The position numbers were made by a program, and so were the translations under genes. A model generated the notes under the pieces. That model was not told where the DNA came from and made no database searches. It worked only from the letters and a program-made list of their open reading frames with translations. From positions 62,001 to 126,000 of the forward strand of contig JACVCL010000002.1 of assembly GCA_016742075.1 (NCBI GenBank): 64,000 nucleotides of DNA. Reading direction: 5' to 3'. This DNA is from Phycisphaerales bacterium (GTDB taxonomy: Bacteria > Planctomycetota > Phycisphaerae > Phycisphaerales > UBA1924). This document shows, one piece after another, positions 18,675 to 27,352 of the stretch. Position 1 is the first letter of the stretch. The number at the start of each line of letters is the position of its first letter.

Positions 18675-19552
18675 CCCTGAACCTCCTGGCCGGACGGCTG
18701 CGGCTCGTCCGGCCCGTTCTCTTCGGCCGAGCCCGCCGCGACGGCCGTTCGTTCGACATCATCCTCGTACACGCCCCGCAGAAAGTTCTGCACGTGCGGG
18801 TCGCCGGACCGGCGCACCGCCGGCAGCGGGCCGTCGGCGATGATCTTGCCCTCGTAGAGCATGATGACACGATCCGACACCGCCTGCGCCGACACCAGGT
18901 CATGCGTGACGACGATCGAGGTGACCCCGAGCTCCCGCTGGAGCTTCACGATCAGCTGATTGATCCCGTCGGCCCGGATCGGGTCGAGCCCGGTCGTCGG
19001 CTCGTCGTACAGAATCAGCGCCGGCCGCAGGATGATGGCCCGGGCGAGCGCCACCCGCTTCTGCTGACCGCCCGAGAGCTGGCTCGGCACCTTGTCCATG
19101 GCCCCTTCGAGGTCCACCGTCCGGAGGGCCTCCGCCACGCGCTGCCGCCGGGACTCGGGGCCGAGGTCCGTGTGCTCGGTCAGCGGGAACTCCAGGTTCT
19201 CCCGTATCGTCATCGAGTCGAACAGCGCCGAAAGCTGGAACAGAAACCCGATCTCCCGCCGCACAGCGAACAGTTCCCGTTCCCGGAGATTGTCGATCCG
19301 CCGCCCTCGGAACAGCACCTCGCCCCGGTCGGGCCTCAGCAGCCCGACGATGTGCCTCAGCAGCACCGACTTGCCCGACCCCGAAGGCCCCAGCACCACC
19401 GTCGTCCGCCCGGTTGCAAAGTCCAGCGACACGCCGTCGAGCACCTTCTGGGCCCCGAATCGCTTGTGCAGCCCTCGCAGCGAAGCGATCGGCCCCTCGG
19501 CCGGCGCGGCCGCGGGAGCGCTGATCGGAGAACCTCGGAGCGGGTCGGGCAT
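18671..19552 (-). CDS. ABC transporter ATP-binding protein, MlaF type
   Basis: A 293-residue ATPase of the MCE/Mla family of lipid transporters. The Walker A motif is GPSGSGKS, the signature is LSGGQQKR, and the Walker B region is ILYDEPTTGLDP, which with its GLDP form is typical of MlaF. The H-loop is VVTHD. A short disordered N-terminus precedes the domain, and a C-terminal tail of about 35 residues may contact the partner. The start (ATG 19552) is only 18 bp from the divergent Nudix start. It is coupled to the MCE gene by an ATGA overlap. The permease subunit must lie elsewhere in the genome. Confidence 0.92.
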   Translation of the reverse strand: MPDPLRGSPISAPAAAPAEGPIASLRGLHKRFGAQKVLDGVSLDFATGRTTVVLGPSGSGKSVLLRHIVGLLRPDRGEVLFRGRRIDNLRERELFAVRREIGFLFQLSALFDSMTIRENLEFPLTEHTDLGPESRRQRVAEALRTVDLEGAMDKVPSQLSGGQQKRVALARAIILRPALILYDEPTTGLDPIRADGINQLIVKLQRELGVTSIVVTHDLVSAQAVSDRVIMLYEGKIIADGPLPAVRRSGDPHVQNFLRGVYEDDVERTAVAAGSAEENGPDEPQPSGQEVQG

Positions 19553-19570
19553 CCGCGTATCATTGCGGGC
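19553..19570. promoter_or_regulatory. 18-bp divergent gap, possible bidirectional -10 region
   Basis: Only 18 bp separate two divergent start codons. Its only A+T-rich block reads TATCAT on the plus strand (19558-19563), 7 nt before the Nudix ATG. On the minus strand the block reads AATGAT (19564-19559), 6 nt before the ATPase ATG. Both are at the distance expected of a -10 box for a leaderless transcript. No good -35 box is seen on either side. Confidence 0.45.
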
Positions 19571-20119
19571 ATGACGCTTCCGAGCGAGCGGAAACTCATC
19601 CACCGCGGTGCAAAGTTCGACTTCGAGCAGGTGACCATCGCCGGCCGCGACGGCCGCCCGCTCACCCGCGAGGTCGTCCGGCACCCGGGCGCGGTGGTGA
19701 TCATCCCGATCCTGGAGCCCGAGCGCCCCGGCGGACCCTCCCGGCTGGTCATGATCCGCAATCTCCGCATCGCGCTCGCCCGCGAGCTGCTGGAGTTTCC
19801 CGCCGGCACCCGCGAGCGAGGCGAAGACCCGGCCCTCTGCGCCGGCCGCGAGCTGGAAGAGGAAACCGGCTACGCCGCGGCCACGATCACCCCCCTCGGC
19901 AGCTTCTACACCACCCCGGGCATGACCGACGAGCTCATGCACGCCTTCGCGGCCCGGGGCCTGCGTCACGTCGGCCAGCACCTTGAGCCCGACGAGAACA
20001 TCAAGGTCGAGATCGTCCCGACCGACACCGCCTTCTCCTTGATCGATCGGGGGGAACTGGCCGATGCCAAGAGCATGCTGGCGCTGATTCTCGCCCAGCG
20101 CCGCGGGCTGCTGGCCTGA
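19571..20119 (+). CDS. Nudix hydrolase, ADP-ribose pyrophosphatase type
   Basis: A 182-residue Nudix hydrolase. The Nudix box is complete: GTRERGEDPALCAGRELEEE followed by TGY, matching GX5EX7REUXEEXGU. The N-terminal strand pattern and the position of FPAG before the box resemble ADP-ribose/ADP-sugar pyrophosphatases (NudF type), which cleave ADP-ribose into AMP and ribose 5-phosphate. No membrane segments are present. It precedes the site-2 protease gene by 45 nt, but the two functions are not obviously linked. Substrate assignment is by similarity only. Confidence 0.88.
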   Translation: MTLPSERKLIHRGAKFDFEQVTIAGRDGRPLTREVVRHPGAVVIIPILEPERPGGPSRLVMIRNLRIALARELLEFPAGTRERGEDPALCAGRELEEETGYAAATITPLGSFYTTPGMTDELMHAFAARGLRHVGQHLEPDENIKVEIVPTDTAFSLIDRGELADAKSMLALILAQRRGLLA

Positions 20120-20164
20120 ACCCGCCCGCGGCGCGGCCCGCCCCGCGTCGGCTTGGAGACCCCC

Positions 20165-21313
20165 GTGCCCCGACCAGGCTGGTCCAACGACGACTCCGAT
20201 TCCCGCGGGTTCATCCCCGGCGACGGCGACGCTTGGCGCGGCAACGCGGGGGCCTCCGGGGGTGGAGACCCGGGCGGCCGCGGCGGAGGGGGATGGCGGG
20301 GATTCTGGGCCCGAGTCCTCGAGAACCCCGACAACCCGATCGGGTGGTCCATCCGCTTGTTCACCTTCCGCGGCATCACCGTCCGGCTGCACCTGATCTT
20401 CATCCTCTACATCGCCACGATGCTGCTCTCGTCGCTGCCGCGGACGGCCATCGGGGCCCCGTACATGGCGGCGGCGATGGGCATCCTCTTCGGGCTCATC
20501 CTGCTCCACGAGTTCGGCCACTGCCTCGCCTGCCGGGCGGCGGGCGGCGAGGCCGACCGCATCGTCATGCTCCCGTGGGGCGGCCTCGCCCTCTGCCGCC
20601 CGCCGATGAGGTGGAAGGCCCACTTTCTGACCACCGCGGGCGGCCCGGGGGTGAATCTGGCGATCATCCCCATCTCCTGCCTGGCCCTGTTCTCGGCCGG
20701 CGCGGCCGATCACATCCTGTTCAATCCGCTCCGCCCCGGCGACGCCCTCGCCCAGCTCTCGGCGGCGTCCAGCGCGGCCCTCTGGGGGAAGGTCGTGCTG
20801 TGGCAGCTCCACTACGTCAACATCTGCCTGCTCGCGTTCAACCTTCTGCTGCTGTTCTACCCCTTCGACGGCGGCCGCCTGGTGCACGCTCTGCTCTGGA
20901 GGCGCCTGGGGTACCGCCGAGCGATGGAGATCGCGGTGGCGGTCGGCTTCGTCGGGGCAGGGGCGGTGGCTGTTGCGGCGTTGCTCGCCGAGAACGTGAT
21001 GCTGGTCCTCATCGCGGTCTTCGGCTTCGCGACCTGCTGGATCGAGCGCAGCCGGGTGCGGGCCGAGTTCGACCTGACGGGCGCTCCCGAAGGCGGCTCG
21101 CTCTCCGGTCTGCCGATGGTGGGCGACGAGGAGACCGAAGACCCCAGGATCAGCGAAGCCCGCCGGCGCCGCGAGGACGACGAGAAGCACCAGGCCGAGG
21201 TCGACCGCATCCTCGGCAAGATCGCCACACAGGGCATGGGCTCGCTCTCGAAGGCCGAGCGCAAGACCCTCGAGCGCGACACCGCCCGCAAGCGGGGTGG
21301 CCGCGCCGGGTGA
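20165..21313 (+). CDS. Site-2 protease family (M50) membrane metalloprotease
   Basis: A 382-residue intramembrane zinc protease. The start GTG at 20165 has GGAG 6 nt upstream; an in-frame TTG at 20153 lacks this. The N-terminus is Gly-rich and probably disordered. Membrane segments begin near residue 75. The zinc motif HEFGH is at residues 115-119, and a later FYPFDGGR supplies the second-site Asp, as in S2P/SpoIVFB enzymes. The C-terminal 80 residues are charged and soluble (DEKHQAEVDRILGKIATQG), resembling the tail of some planctomycete rhomboid and S2P proteins. It probably cleaves a membrane-bound regulator, but no candidate substrate is adjacent. Confidence 0.9.
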   Translation: MPRPGWSNDDSDSRGFIPGDGDAWRGNAGASGGGDPGGRGGGGWRGFWARVLENPDNPIGWSIRLFTFRGITVRLHLIFILYIATMLLSSLPRTAIGAPYMAAAMGILFGLILLHEFGHCLACRAAGGEADRIVMLPWGGLALCRPPMRWKAHFLTTAGGPGVNLAIIPISCLALFSAGAADHILFNPLRPGDALAQLSAASSAALWGKVVLWQLHYVNICLLAFNLLLLFYPFDGGRLVHALLWRRLGYRRAMEIAVAVGFVGAGAVAVAALLAENVMLVLIAVFGFATCWIERSRVRAEFDLTGAPEGGSLSGLPMVGDEETEDPRISEARRRREDDEKHQAEVDRILGKIATQGMGSLSKAERKTLERDTARKRGGRAG

Positions 21314-21324
21314 CGCTGGGCCCC

Positions 21325-23736
21325 CTACTCCAGCATGCGGCGCAGAGCCTGCTCCTCGGCCTGCGAGAGCTGCTTGAGGGGGTCGAGCCGGAGCAGCGCG
21401 TTGTTCTCGAGCGCCCGGAGCACCCACTCCCGCCGCGGCGGCTCCTTCAACTGCTGGCTGATCCGGATGAGACGCAGCGGGATCGAGAGACTGTACGGGT
21501 CGAGCTCCATTGCCCGGTTGTACCAGCGGGTCGCCTGCCGCCGGGCATCCTCGCGGAGTGATTCGATATCGCCGAGCCGACCTGCCGAAGACGATGCTCC
21601 TCCATTCGGCAGACGGTCACCAATGGAAGCCGAGGCCGCGATGGCTTCGAACCGCTGTGCCACCTGACGCACCACGACCGTCGGCATCTGCGACATGCTC
21701 TCCTCGAACGCCGACCACTGGGCCCTCCTGATATCGGCATCCACGAAATCCCGCGGAAAGTGGATGTCGACCGCGGTGTCAACCCACGGGAGTATGACGT
21801 CCAACCGAGCGAACACCATTAGGTACAGCCGGTACTTCAACTCCGCGGGCTCCCAGACCGAACCGATCTGAGATCGCGCCTCCTCCAACCTGTTCCAAGC
21901 CCGCTCGACCACCCCGGCCTCAAACGCTCCTTCGCCGCTCGCCGGCCGGGTCGAGAGTTCATGGGCGATCGCCGCCGCCTCGGCCAACCGGCGCTCCCAC
22001 ATCCACGCCGGGCGCAGCGCGAACATCGAGACATCCGCCGCCCCCGCCGCCAGCAGCGCCGCCGCGGCCAGCCCCGGAAACCTGGGCGGCAGCCGGGGTT
22101 CATTACCCTCGTCGCTCACCGCCGCCACGGCCCGCCCTCGCACCGACCACCCGGCCGCCAGGCCGATCCAGGCGAAGAACCATCCCACCCCGCTCGACAT
22201 GGCGGGCGTCACCTCGATTTGGGCATGCGTCATCATCGCCAGGCCGCCGAGCGCCGAGGCACACGCCAGCCGACCGGGGCCGACCGCCGCCTCCACGCCC
22301 CGGCCGAGCGCCAGCAGCCCCCAAGCACCCGCCACGCTCAGCAGCAAGCCGACGATCCGGAACCCCCACTCGTCGGTCCCCAGCGTCGGCTGCTCCCGCC
22401 AGCAAACCAATCCGAACACCCCCGCCAGCACCGCGAGAGTCACCATCCGTGCCGCCCGCTCGCCCCGCTCGTCAGTCGGCTCCTCCCCACCCGCATCGGC
22501 CCCACGCAGCGACCGACCGAGCCACAGCATCCAGATCGCCGCGAGCAGCATCAGCGCTGCGCCGCACACCCCCAGGGTCGCGACGTAGTCGAACACGATC
22601 GAGTGCGGGCTCTGCACCTGCTCGGGGTTGATCGGCACCTTGGCGAGCAAGTAGGCCGACTGGAACCCATCGGGCCCCACACCCAGCAGAGGGTGGTCTC
22701 GGATGATCCGTACCGCCGCCACCAGGTAGTGCCACCGGAACAGCAGGCTGAGCTCACCAATCCGCTCCCCAACCAGCCCGCGCACCACCACCGCCAGCAA
22801 CGCCGCCCCGGGCAACCCCAGCATCAGCAGCGGCCCGAACCGCGCCGCCACCCCCCGCACCCGGGGCCAGGCCCACCACAGCACCGCCCCCCCCCCCACC
22901 GCCGCCGCGGCCATCGCCCCGCGCGACCGCGACATCACCAGCATCGCCGCCGATGCCGCGAACATGAGCGTCGCCACCATCGCCGGGCTGAACCGATCCT
23001 CCCCTTCGCCGCGCCCATCCCGTGGACGTCCCCACGCCAGAAGCGCCAGAAGCAGCCACGTCACCGTCGCCCCCGCCGCGAACGTTCCGACCATGTTCGA
23101 GAGCCCGAACCACCCGATGGCCCCGGGCGACCGCAGCCGCCGCTCAAACTCCCTGGCCTCGGTGCCCCCCGGATCGATGCCCTGGGCGATCAGGCTCCCC
23201 GCCGGGTCGGCCTCAAACGCCCGGATGGTCCGCGGCTGGTCCACGAACGTCTGGAACGCCGCCTTGGCCGCCAGCATCGCCGCGTACCCCAGCAGAATCG
23301 CCGCCCCCGCCCGCAGCAGCGTGCGGTCTCTGGCCAAATGGGCGAGCCCCCAGGCCCCCACGAACCCCGCCAGCCACGACGAGCCCTTCCAGAGGTCCCG
23401 TGCGTTGCCGGGCACCCCGGGCAGATACTCCAGCACCTTCCCGTGCAGCGCCACGCCGATGTACCCCACCAGAATGAGCAGGCCGGTCCTCCACATGACC
23501 GTCCGCCCAACCCGGGTTTCCCCCAGCACCGCGGCCGCCGCGCTCAGCCACACGAGGGTGTCGAGGGCCAACCCCCAGGCCGGTGTCAGCGTGGTCTCGG
23601 GAAGAAGGACTTGGGTGGGATCGACATCCCAGTACGGGATGTTCGCCGTGGTCAGCGAGGCCCGCACCAGCGCGGCGAAGCAGATGCCGCCGAGCGCCCC
23701 CCAACGCAGGGCATGGCCGAACCCCTCCCGCGTCAC
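21325..23736 (-). CDS. O-antigen ligase-like (Wzy_C family) membrane protein
   Basis: A protein of 803 residues. The start is GTG (23736), overlapping the upstream gene's stop as GTGA. About 12-14 hydrophobic segments fill residues 1-540. The periplasmic-loop signature of O-antigen ligase/polymerase proteins is present as HPLLGVGPDGFQSAYLL, followed by QVQSPHSIVFDYVATLG with the conserved His. The last 250 residues are soluble and helical with TPR-like features (WYNRAMELDPYSLSIPLRL). It may ligate or polymerise a lipid-linked glycan. A run of nine G (C on the plus strand, 22887-22895) lies in its coding sequence and could be prone to slippage. It is coupled to a WecA-type initiating transferase, which fits a glycan role. 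Confidence 0.82.
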   Translation of the reverse strand: MTREGFGHALRWGALGGICFAALVRASLTTANIPYWDVDPTQVLLPETTLTPAWGLALDTLVWLSAAAAVLGETRVGRTVMWRTGLLILVGYIGVALHGKVLEYLPGVPGNARDLWKGSSWLAGFVGAWGLAHLARDRTLLRAGAAILLGYAAMLAAKAAFQTFVDQPRTIRAFEADPAGSLIAQGIDPGGTEAREFERRLRSPGAIGWFGLSNMVGTFAAGATVTWLLLALLAWGRPRDGRGEGEDRFSPAMVATLMFAASAAMLVMSRSRGAMAAAAVGGGAVLWWAWPRVRGVAARFGPLLMLGLPGAALLAVVVRGLVGERIGELSLLFRWHYLVAAVRIIRDHPLLGVGPDGFQSAYLLAKVPINPEQVQSPHSIVFDYVATLGVCGAALMLLAAIWMLWLGRSLRGADAGGEEPTDERGERAARMVTLAVLAGVFGLVCWREQPTLGTDEWGFRIVGLLLSVAGAWGLLALGRGVEAAVGPGRLACASALGGLAMMTHAQIEVTPAMSSGVGWFFAWIGLAAGWSVRGRAVAAVSDEGNEPRLPPRFPGLAAAALLAAGAADVSMFALRPAWMWERRLAEAAAIAHELSTRPASGEGAFEAGVVERAWNRLEEARSQIGSVWEPAELKYRLYLMVFARLDVILPWVDTAVDIHFPRDFVDADIRRAQWSAFEESMSQMPTVVVRQVAQRFEAIAASASIGDRLPNGGASSSAGRLGDIESLREDARRQATRWYNRAMELDPYSLSIPLRLIRISQQLKEPPRREWVLRALENNALLRLDPLKQLSQAEEQALRRMLE

Positions 23737-24887
23737 GGGATGTCTCCGTTCCTGACGCGGGTGCTGCCCTGTTCGTAGACCGCGAGCATCCCCAGTATGA
23801 GAAGCACCTGAGCCCCAACTAACCCTGCCAGCCAACCGGGAGCGTAGGGCAGGGTCATCCCGGCGATGCCGGTGGCCGCCGTGCAGCCCACCACAATGAA
23901 CAGCGTCCGGCGCACGCTCAGGCCCCGGGCCCGCAGGCGGTGCGAGAAGTGCTGCTGGTCGCCCACCAGCGGGCTCTTGCCCTGGGCGATCCGGATCGCC
24001 GTGACCGAGAGCAGGTCGTAGAGCGGCACCGCGAGCACCGCCACGGGGAGGAGCACCGAATACCAACCGCCGACCGCGGGCCCTTCTCCTACAGGGATGT
24101 AGGTGGTTCGCACGGTGAGGAAGGCCAGGAGAAACCCCACGACCAGCGACCCGCCATCCCCCATGAAGATGGTGGCCCCGCCGGCGCGGGGGAAGTTCAG
24201 GACGAGGAACCCCGCCAACGCCCCGGCGAGCAGCGCGAGCATGCTCGCGACGAACCACTGCCCGTGGCCGACCGCCGTGACCAGCAGCAGCCCGGCCGCA
24301 ACGGCACCGACGGAGGCGGCGAGGCCGTCCATGTTGTCCATGAAGTTCATCGCGTTGGTGATCAGGACGAACCACGCGATGGTCGCGAGGATGGGCAGCC
24401 ACGCCCCGCCCGCGTGCCCCGCGAGGAGCGTGAGCAGGCGCAGATCGGGAAACCCGGCCACCAGACCCGCCGAGACGCCGGCGATCACCCCGAGCTTCAC
24501 CAGCGGACCGAGGGCGCGCCGGTCGTCGATAAGCCCCAGCACGTGGAGCGCGAGTATCGCGCCGACGACCGCGAGGGCGAGGGGGGTCTGGGCCCGAATG
24601 CCGGGCAGATGCTCGAGGGCCGCGGGGGCCCAGGCCCTGACGGCGGCCTCGCCCCACCACGCGCCCGCGAGGCCGGCGGCCTTCGGCAGCACTATCGCGG
24701 CGACGATGGCGACACCGCCGATGTTGGGCACCCGCCGGATCGTGGGCTTGACGTGCCCGGGTGAGCCCGGGGTGTCCATCAGCAGCATGCGGCGGCCGAC
24801 GGCGCGGGCGGCGAACGTGAACGCCGCGCCCAGCGTGAACGCCACGAGCCCCAAGATCAGCGCCACGCCCAGCATCAGACGAAGCAT
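23733..24887 (-). CDS. WecA/TagO-type UDP-sugar:undecaprenyl-phosphate transferase
   Basis: A 384-residue polytopic membrane enzyme of the MraY/WecA family that starts glycan synthesis by moving a sugar-1-phosphate (often GlcNAc-1-P) to undecaprenyl phosphate. Landmarks are VKPTIRRVPNIGG, the catalytic GLIDDRRALGP, NAMNFMDNMDGLAA, FMGDGGSLVVGF, and the cytoplasmic VGDQQHFSHRL. The absence of the MraY-specific C-terminal features, and the HFSHRL motif, favour a WecA/TagO-type over a MraY-type enzyme. The stop overlaps the start of the O-antigen-ligase-like gene, so the two are probably co-translated. The exact sugar is unknown. Confidence 0.9.
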   Translation of the reverse strand: MLRLMLGVALILGLVAFTLGAAFTFAARAVGRRMLLMDTPGSPGHVKPTIRRVPNIGGVAIVAAIVLPKAAGLAGAWWGEAAVRAWAPAALEHLPGIRAQTPLALAVVGAILALHVLGLIDDRRALGPLVKLGVIAGVSAGLVAGFPDLRLLTLLAGHAGGAWLPILATIAWFVLITNAMNFMDNMDGLAASVGAVAAGLLLVTAVGHGQWFVASMLALLAGALAGFLVLNFPRAGGATIFMGDGGSLVVGFLLAFLTVRTTYIPVGEGPAVGGWYSVLLPVAVLAVPLYDLLSVTAIRIAQGKSPLVGDQQHFSHRLRARGLSVRRTLFIVVGCTAATGIAGMTLPYAPGWLAGLVGAQVLLILGMLAVYEQGSTRVRNGDIP

Positions 24888-24899
24888 AACCGCAGGAAT

Positions 24900-24930
24900 A
24901 TGAAACAGGCCGGGCGGGAGGCCCGGCCTG
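24900..24930 (-). terminator. Terminator after the prolyl oligopeptidase gene
   Basis: A perfect 10-bp inverted repeat, CAGGCCGGGC (24906-24915) with GCCCGGCCTG (24921-24930), forms a hairpin with a 5-nt loop. On the minus strand it is followed only by TTTCA, so the U-tract is short. It lies between two minus-strand genes. Confidence 0.65.
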
Positions 24931-24962
24931 CGGTGTTCAGATCATGTCGCTGACGGGCCGGA

Positions 24963-27209
24963 TTACTTGAACGAGTCGGGAAGCTTCAGGCCCATGTGCC
25001 GGACGATGAAGGCGAAGCGGTCGGTCGCCAGTTCGATCAGCTTGGCCGTGGGCTTGCCGGCGCCGTGGCCGGCCCGCTCCTCGATGCGGATGAGCACGGG
25101 GTTGGTGCCGGCGGCGGCCGCCTGCGCCGCGGCGGTGAACTTGAAGGAGTGGCCGGGGACGACGCGGTCGTCGGTGTCGGCGGTGGTCACCATCATGGCG
25201 GGGAATCGGGTGCCGGGCTTGATGTTGTGGTAGGGCGAGTAGCCCTTGAGCACCTTGAACATCTCCGCGTCGTCGGGCGAGCCGTAGTCGTCGACCCAGA
25301 ACCGGCCGGCGGTGAACTTGTGGAAGCGGAGCATGTCCATCACGCCGACGTCGGGGAGGGCCACGCCGAAGAGGTCGGGCCGCTGGGTGACCACGGCGCC
25401 GACGAGCAGGCCGCCGTTCGAGCCGCCGAGGATCGCGATGCGCTCGGCCCGGGTGTACTTGTTGGCGATGAGCCACTCGGCCGCGGCGATAAAGTCGTCG
25501 AAGACGTTCTGCTTCTGGCCCTTCTTGCCGGCCTCGTGCCACTTCTCGCCGTATTCACCGCCGCCCCGGAGGCACGCCGAGGCGTACACGCCGCCCATGT
25601 CGAGCCACGCCGCGGTGGTGATGCCGAATCCCGGCGTGAGCGGGATGTTGAAGCCGCCGTAGCCGTAGAGGATCACCGGGTTGTTGCCGTTGAGCTCCAG
25701 GCCCTTGCGCAGGGTGATGAACATGGGGATCTTCGTGCCGTCCTTGGACGGATAGAAGACCTGCCGGGTCTCGTACTTGTCGCCGTCGAAGTCCACCTTC
25801 GCGCGGCGGAGCAGCTTCGACTCACCGGTCTTCATGTCGTAGCGGTAAATGCTCGGTGGGACCGCGAACGACGAGAACGCGTAGAACGTCTCGTCGAAGG
25901 TGCGCTTGCCGCCGAACCCCCCGGCCGAGCCGATGCCGGGGAACGTCACCTCGCGGACGAAGGTGCCGTCCATCTTGTGCATGCGGACCTGGGTGATCGC
26001 GTCTTTGAGGTACGTGAGGACGAACATGTCGTTCACGCAGTCGGCGCCCGTGAGCGTGTTGCCGGTCTGGGGGATGATCTCCTTCCAGTTGGCGGGCTCG
26101 GGCTTGCGCGTATCGATGGCGATGATGCGGCCGAGCGGGGCGTTGAGCTTGGTGCGGAAGTAGAAGACCGGGCCGTCGTTGGCCACGAACGAGAGCTCGT
26201 TCTCGAAGTTGTCGACCAGTTCGATGACGGACCACTTCGGATCCTGAAGGTCGACGTACCCCAGCCGGTTCTTGTCGTCGGTGCCCTTCCAGGTGCTGAT
26301 GACCAGGTAGCGCCCGTCCTCGGTGGGGCTGCCCGAGAAGCCCCACTCGGGCTGGTCGTGACGCTTGTACACCAGCCGGTCCTCGCTCTGCGGGGTTCCG
26401 AGCTTGTGGTAGTACAGCTTCTGGAACTTGTTGAGGGCCTGGAACTCCTCGCCGGCCTTCGGAGCGTCGTAGCGGCTGTAGAAGAAGCCCTTGCTGTCGG
26501 TGCTCCACGCCGCGCCGCTGAACTTCACCCACTCGATGACGTCGTCGGTATCCTTGCCCGTGGCGATATCGCGGACCTTCCAGGTGTTCCAGTCGGAGCC
26601 CGCCGAGGCGATGCCGTACGCCAGGTAGCGCCCGTCGTCGCTCACCGCGAGGCCCGAGAGGGCCACCGTGCCGTCCTTCGACATGGTGTTGGGGTCGATC
26701 AGCACCCGCGGCTCGGACTCCAGCGACTCCTGGACGTAGAACACCGACTGCGGCTGCAGGCCGTCGTTCTTCGAGAAGAAGTACTTGCCGCCCATCTTGA
26801 ACGGCGCCGAGTACCGCTCGTAGTTCCACATCTGCGTCAGGCGCTTCTCGATGCGGGCCCGCTCGGGGATCGCCTCGAGATAGGCGTTGGTCACGGCGTT
26901 CTGCGCCTTCACCCACGCGGCGACGCGCTCGGACGTCCGGACGTCTTCCTCGAGCCAGCGGTAGGGGTCGGCGACTTTAACGCCGTGCAGCTCGTCCACG
27001 TGGTCCACGCGCTGGGTCTCCGGGTACGTGATGCCCGGCCCGGCCGAAGCCGCCGCGGGCTCCTTGGGCGAAGCCTTCTGGGCCGCGCCCGGCGCCGCCG
27101 GGGGGGCGGCCGGCGCGGGCTCGCCGAACGCGGCCCCCGACACCGTCGCCATCAGCCCCGCCATCAGCCCCGCGGCCAGCAGCCGCCCGACAAACCCTTC
27201 TTTGGCCAT
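24963..27209 (-). CDS. Exported prolyl oligopeptidase (S9A)
   Basis: A 748-residue serine peptidase that cuts short peptides after proline. The start ATG at 27209 has GGAG upstream and opens on a signal peptide (LLAAGLMAGLMATVSGAAFG). A Pro/Ala-rich linker then leads to the family start PYRWLEED. A seven-bladed propeller domain covers about residues 130-480 and the alpha/beta-hydrolase domain covers the rest. The triad is complete: Ser597 in GGSNGG, Asp680 in TADTDDRVVP and His715 in ERAGHGAGKP. The signal peptide places it in the periplasm or outside, where it would help peptide scavenging. It is monocistronic, with a hairpin terminator after it. TACACT (27249-27244) lies 34 nt before the start. 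Confidence 0.95.
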   Translation of the reverse strand: MAKEGFVGRLLAAGLMAGLMATVSGAAFGEPAPAAPPAAPGAAQKASPKEPAAASAGPGITYPETQRVDHVDELHGVKVADPYRWLEEDVRTSERVAAWVKAQNAVTNAYLEAIPERARIEKRLTQMWNYERYSAPFKMGGKYFFSKNDGLQPQSVFYVQESLESEPRVLIDPNTMSKDGTVALSGLAVSDDGRYLAYGIASAGSDWNTWKVRDIATGKDTDDVIEWVKFSGAAWSTDSKGFFYSRYDAPKAGEEFQALNKFQKLYYHKLGTPQSEDRLVYKRHDQPEWGFSGSPTEDGRYLVISTWKGTDDKNRLGYVDLQDPKWSVIELVDNFENELSFVANDGPVFYFRTKLNAPLGRIIAIDTRKPEPANWKEIIPQTGNTLTGADCVNDMFVLTYLKDAITQVRMHKMDGTFVREVTFPGIGSAGGFGGKRTFDETFYAFSSFAVPPSIYRYDMKTGESKLLRRAKVDFDGDKYETRQVFYPSKDGTKIPMFITLRKGLELNGNNPVILYGYGGFNIPLTPGFGITTAAWLDMGGVYASACLRGGGEYGEKWHEAGKKGQKQNVFDDFIAAAEWLIANKYTRAERIAILGGSNGGLLVGAVVTQRPDLFGVALPDVGVMDMLRFHKFTAGRFWVDDYGSPDDAEMFKVLKGYSPYHNIKPGTRFPAMMVTTADTDDRVVPGHSFKFTAAAQAAAAGTNPVLIRIEERAGHGAGKPTAKLIELATDRFAFIVRHMGLKLPDSFK

Positions 27210-27289
27210 CTCGCGATCTCCAGCCCTCCACCCGCCGGCCGACAGTGTACCGGCACACGGGAGACGCCCCGGGGCGGCCCGTCCGGCGG

Positions 27290-27318
27290 TTGACGGCCCG
27301 GCCGCGGGCCCGGATTCT
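27290..27318 (+). promoter_or_regulatory. Candidate promoter of the RsbU-type receptor gene
   Basis: TTGACG (27290-27295), 17-nt spacer, GATTCT (27313-27318). It is the only good -35 match in the divergent gap and would start transcription about 25-30 nt before the GTG start. The -10 box is weak (3 of 6). Confidence 0.4.
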
Positions 27319-27352
27319 GCCATGGTCCACACCGACCCCGGAGGATCGCCGC

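Noticed and set aside
24996-27293. A 765-codon plus-strand open frame opposite the prolyl oligopeptidase gene
   Set aside because: The minus-strand protein has a full catalytic triad and a signal peptide; the plus-strand frame is rich in Val, Glu, Gly, His and Arg with no fold signature.
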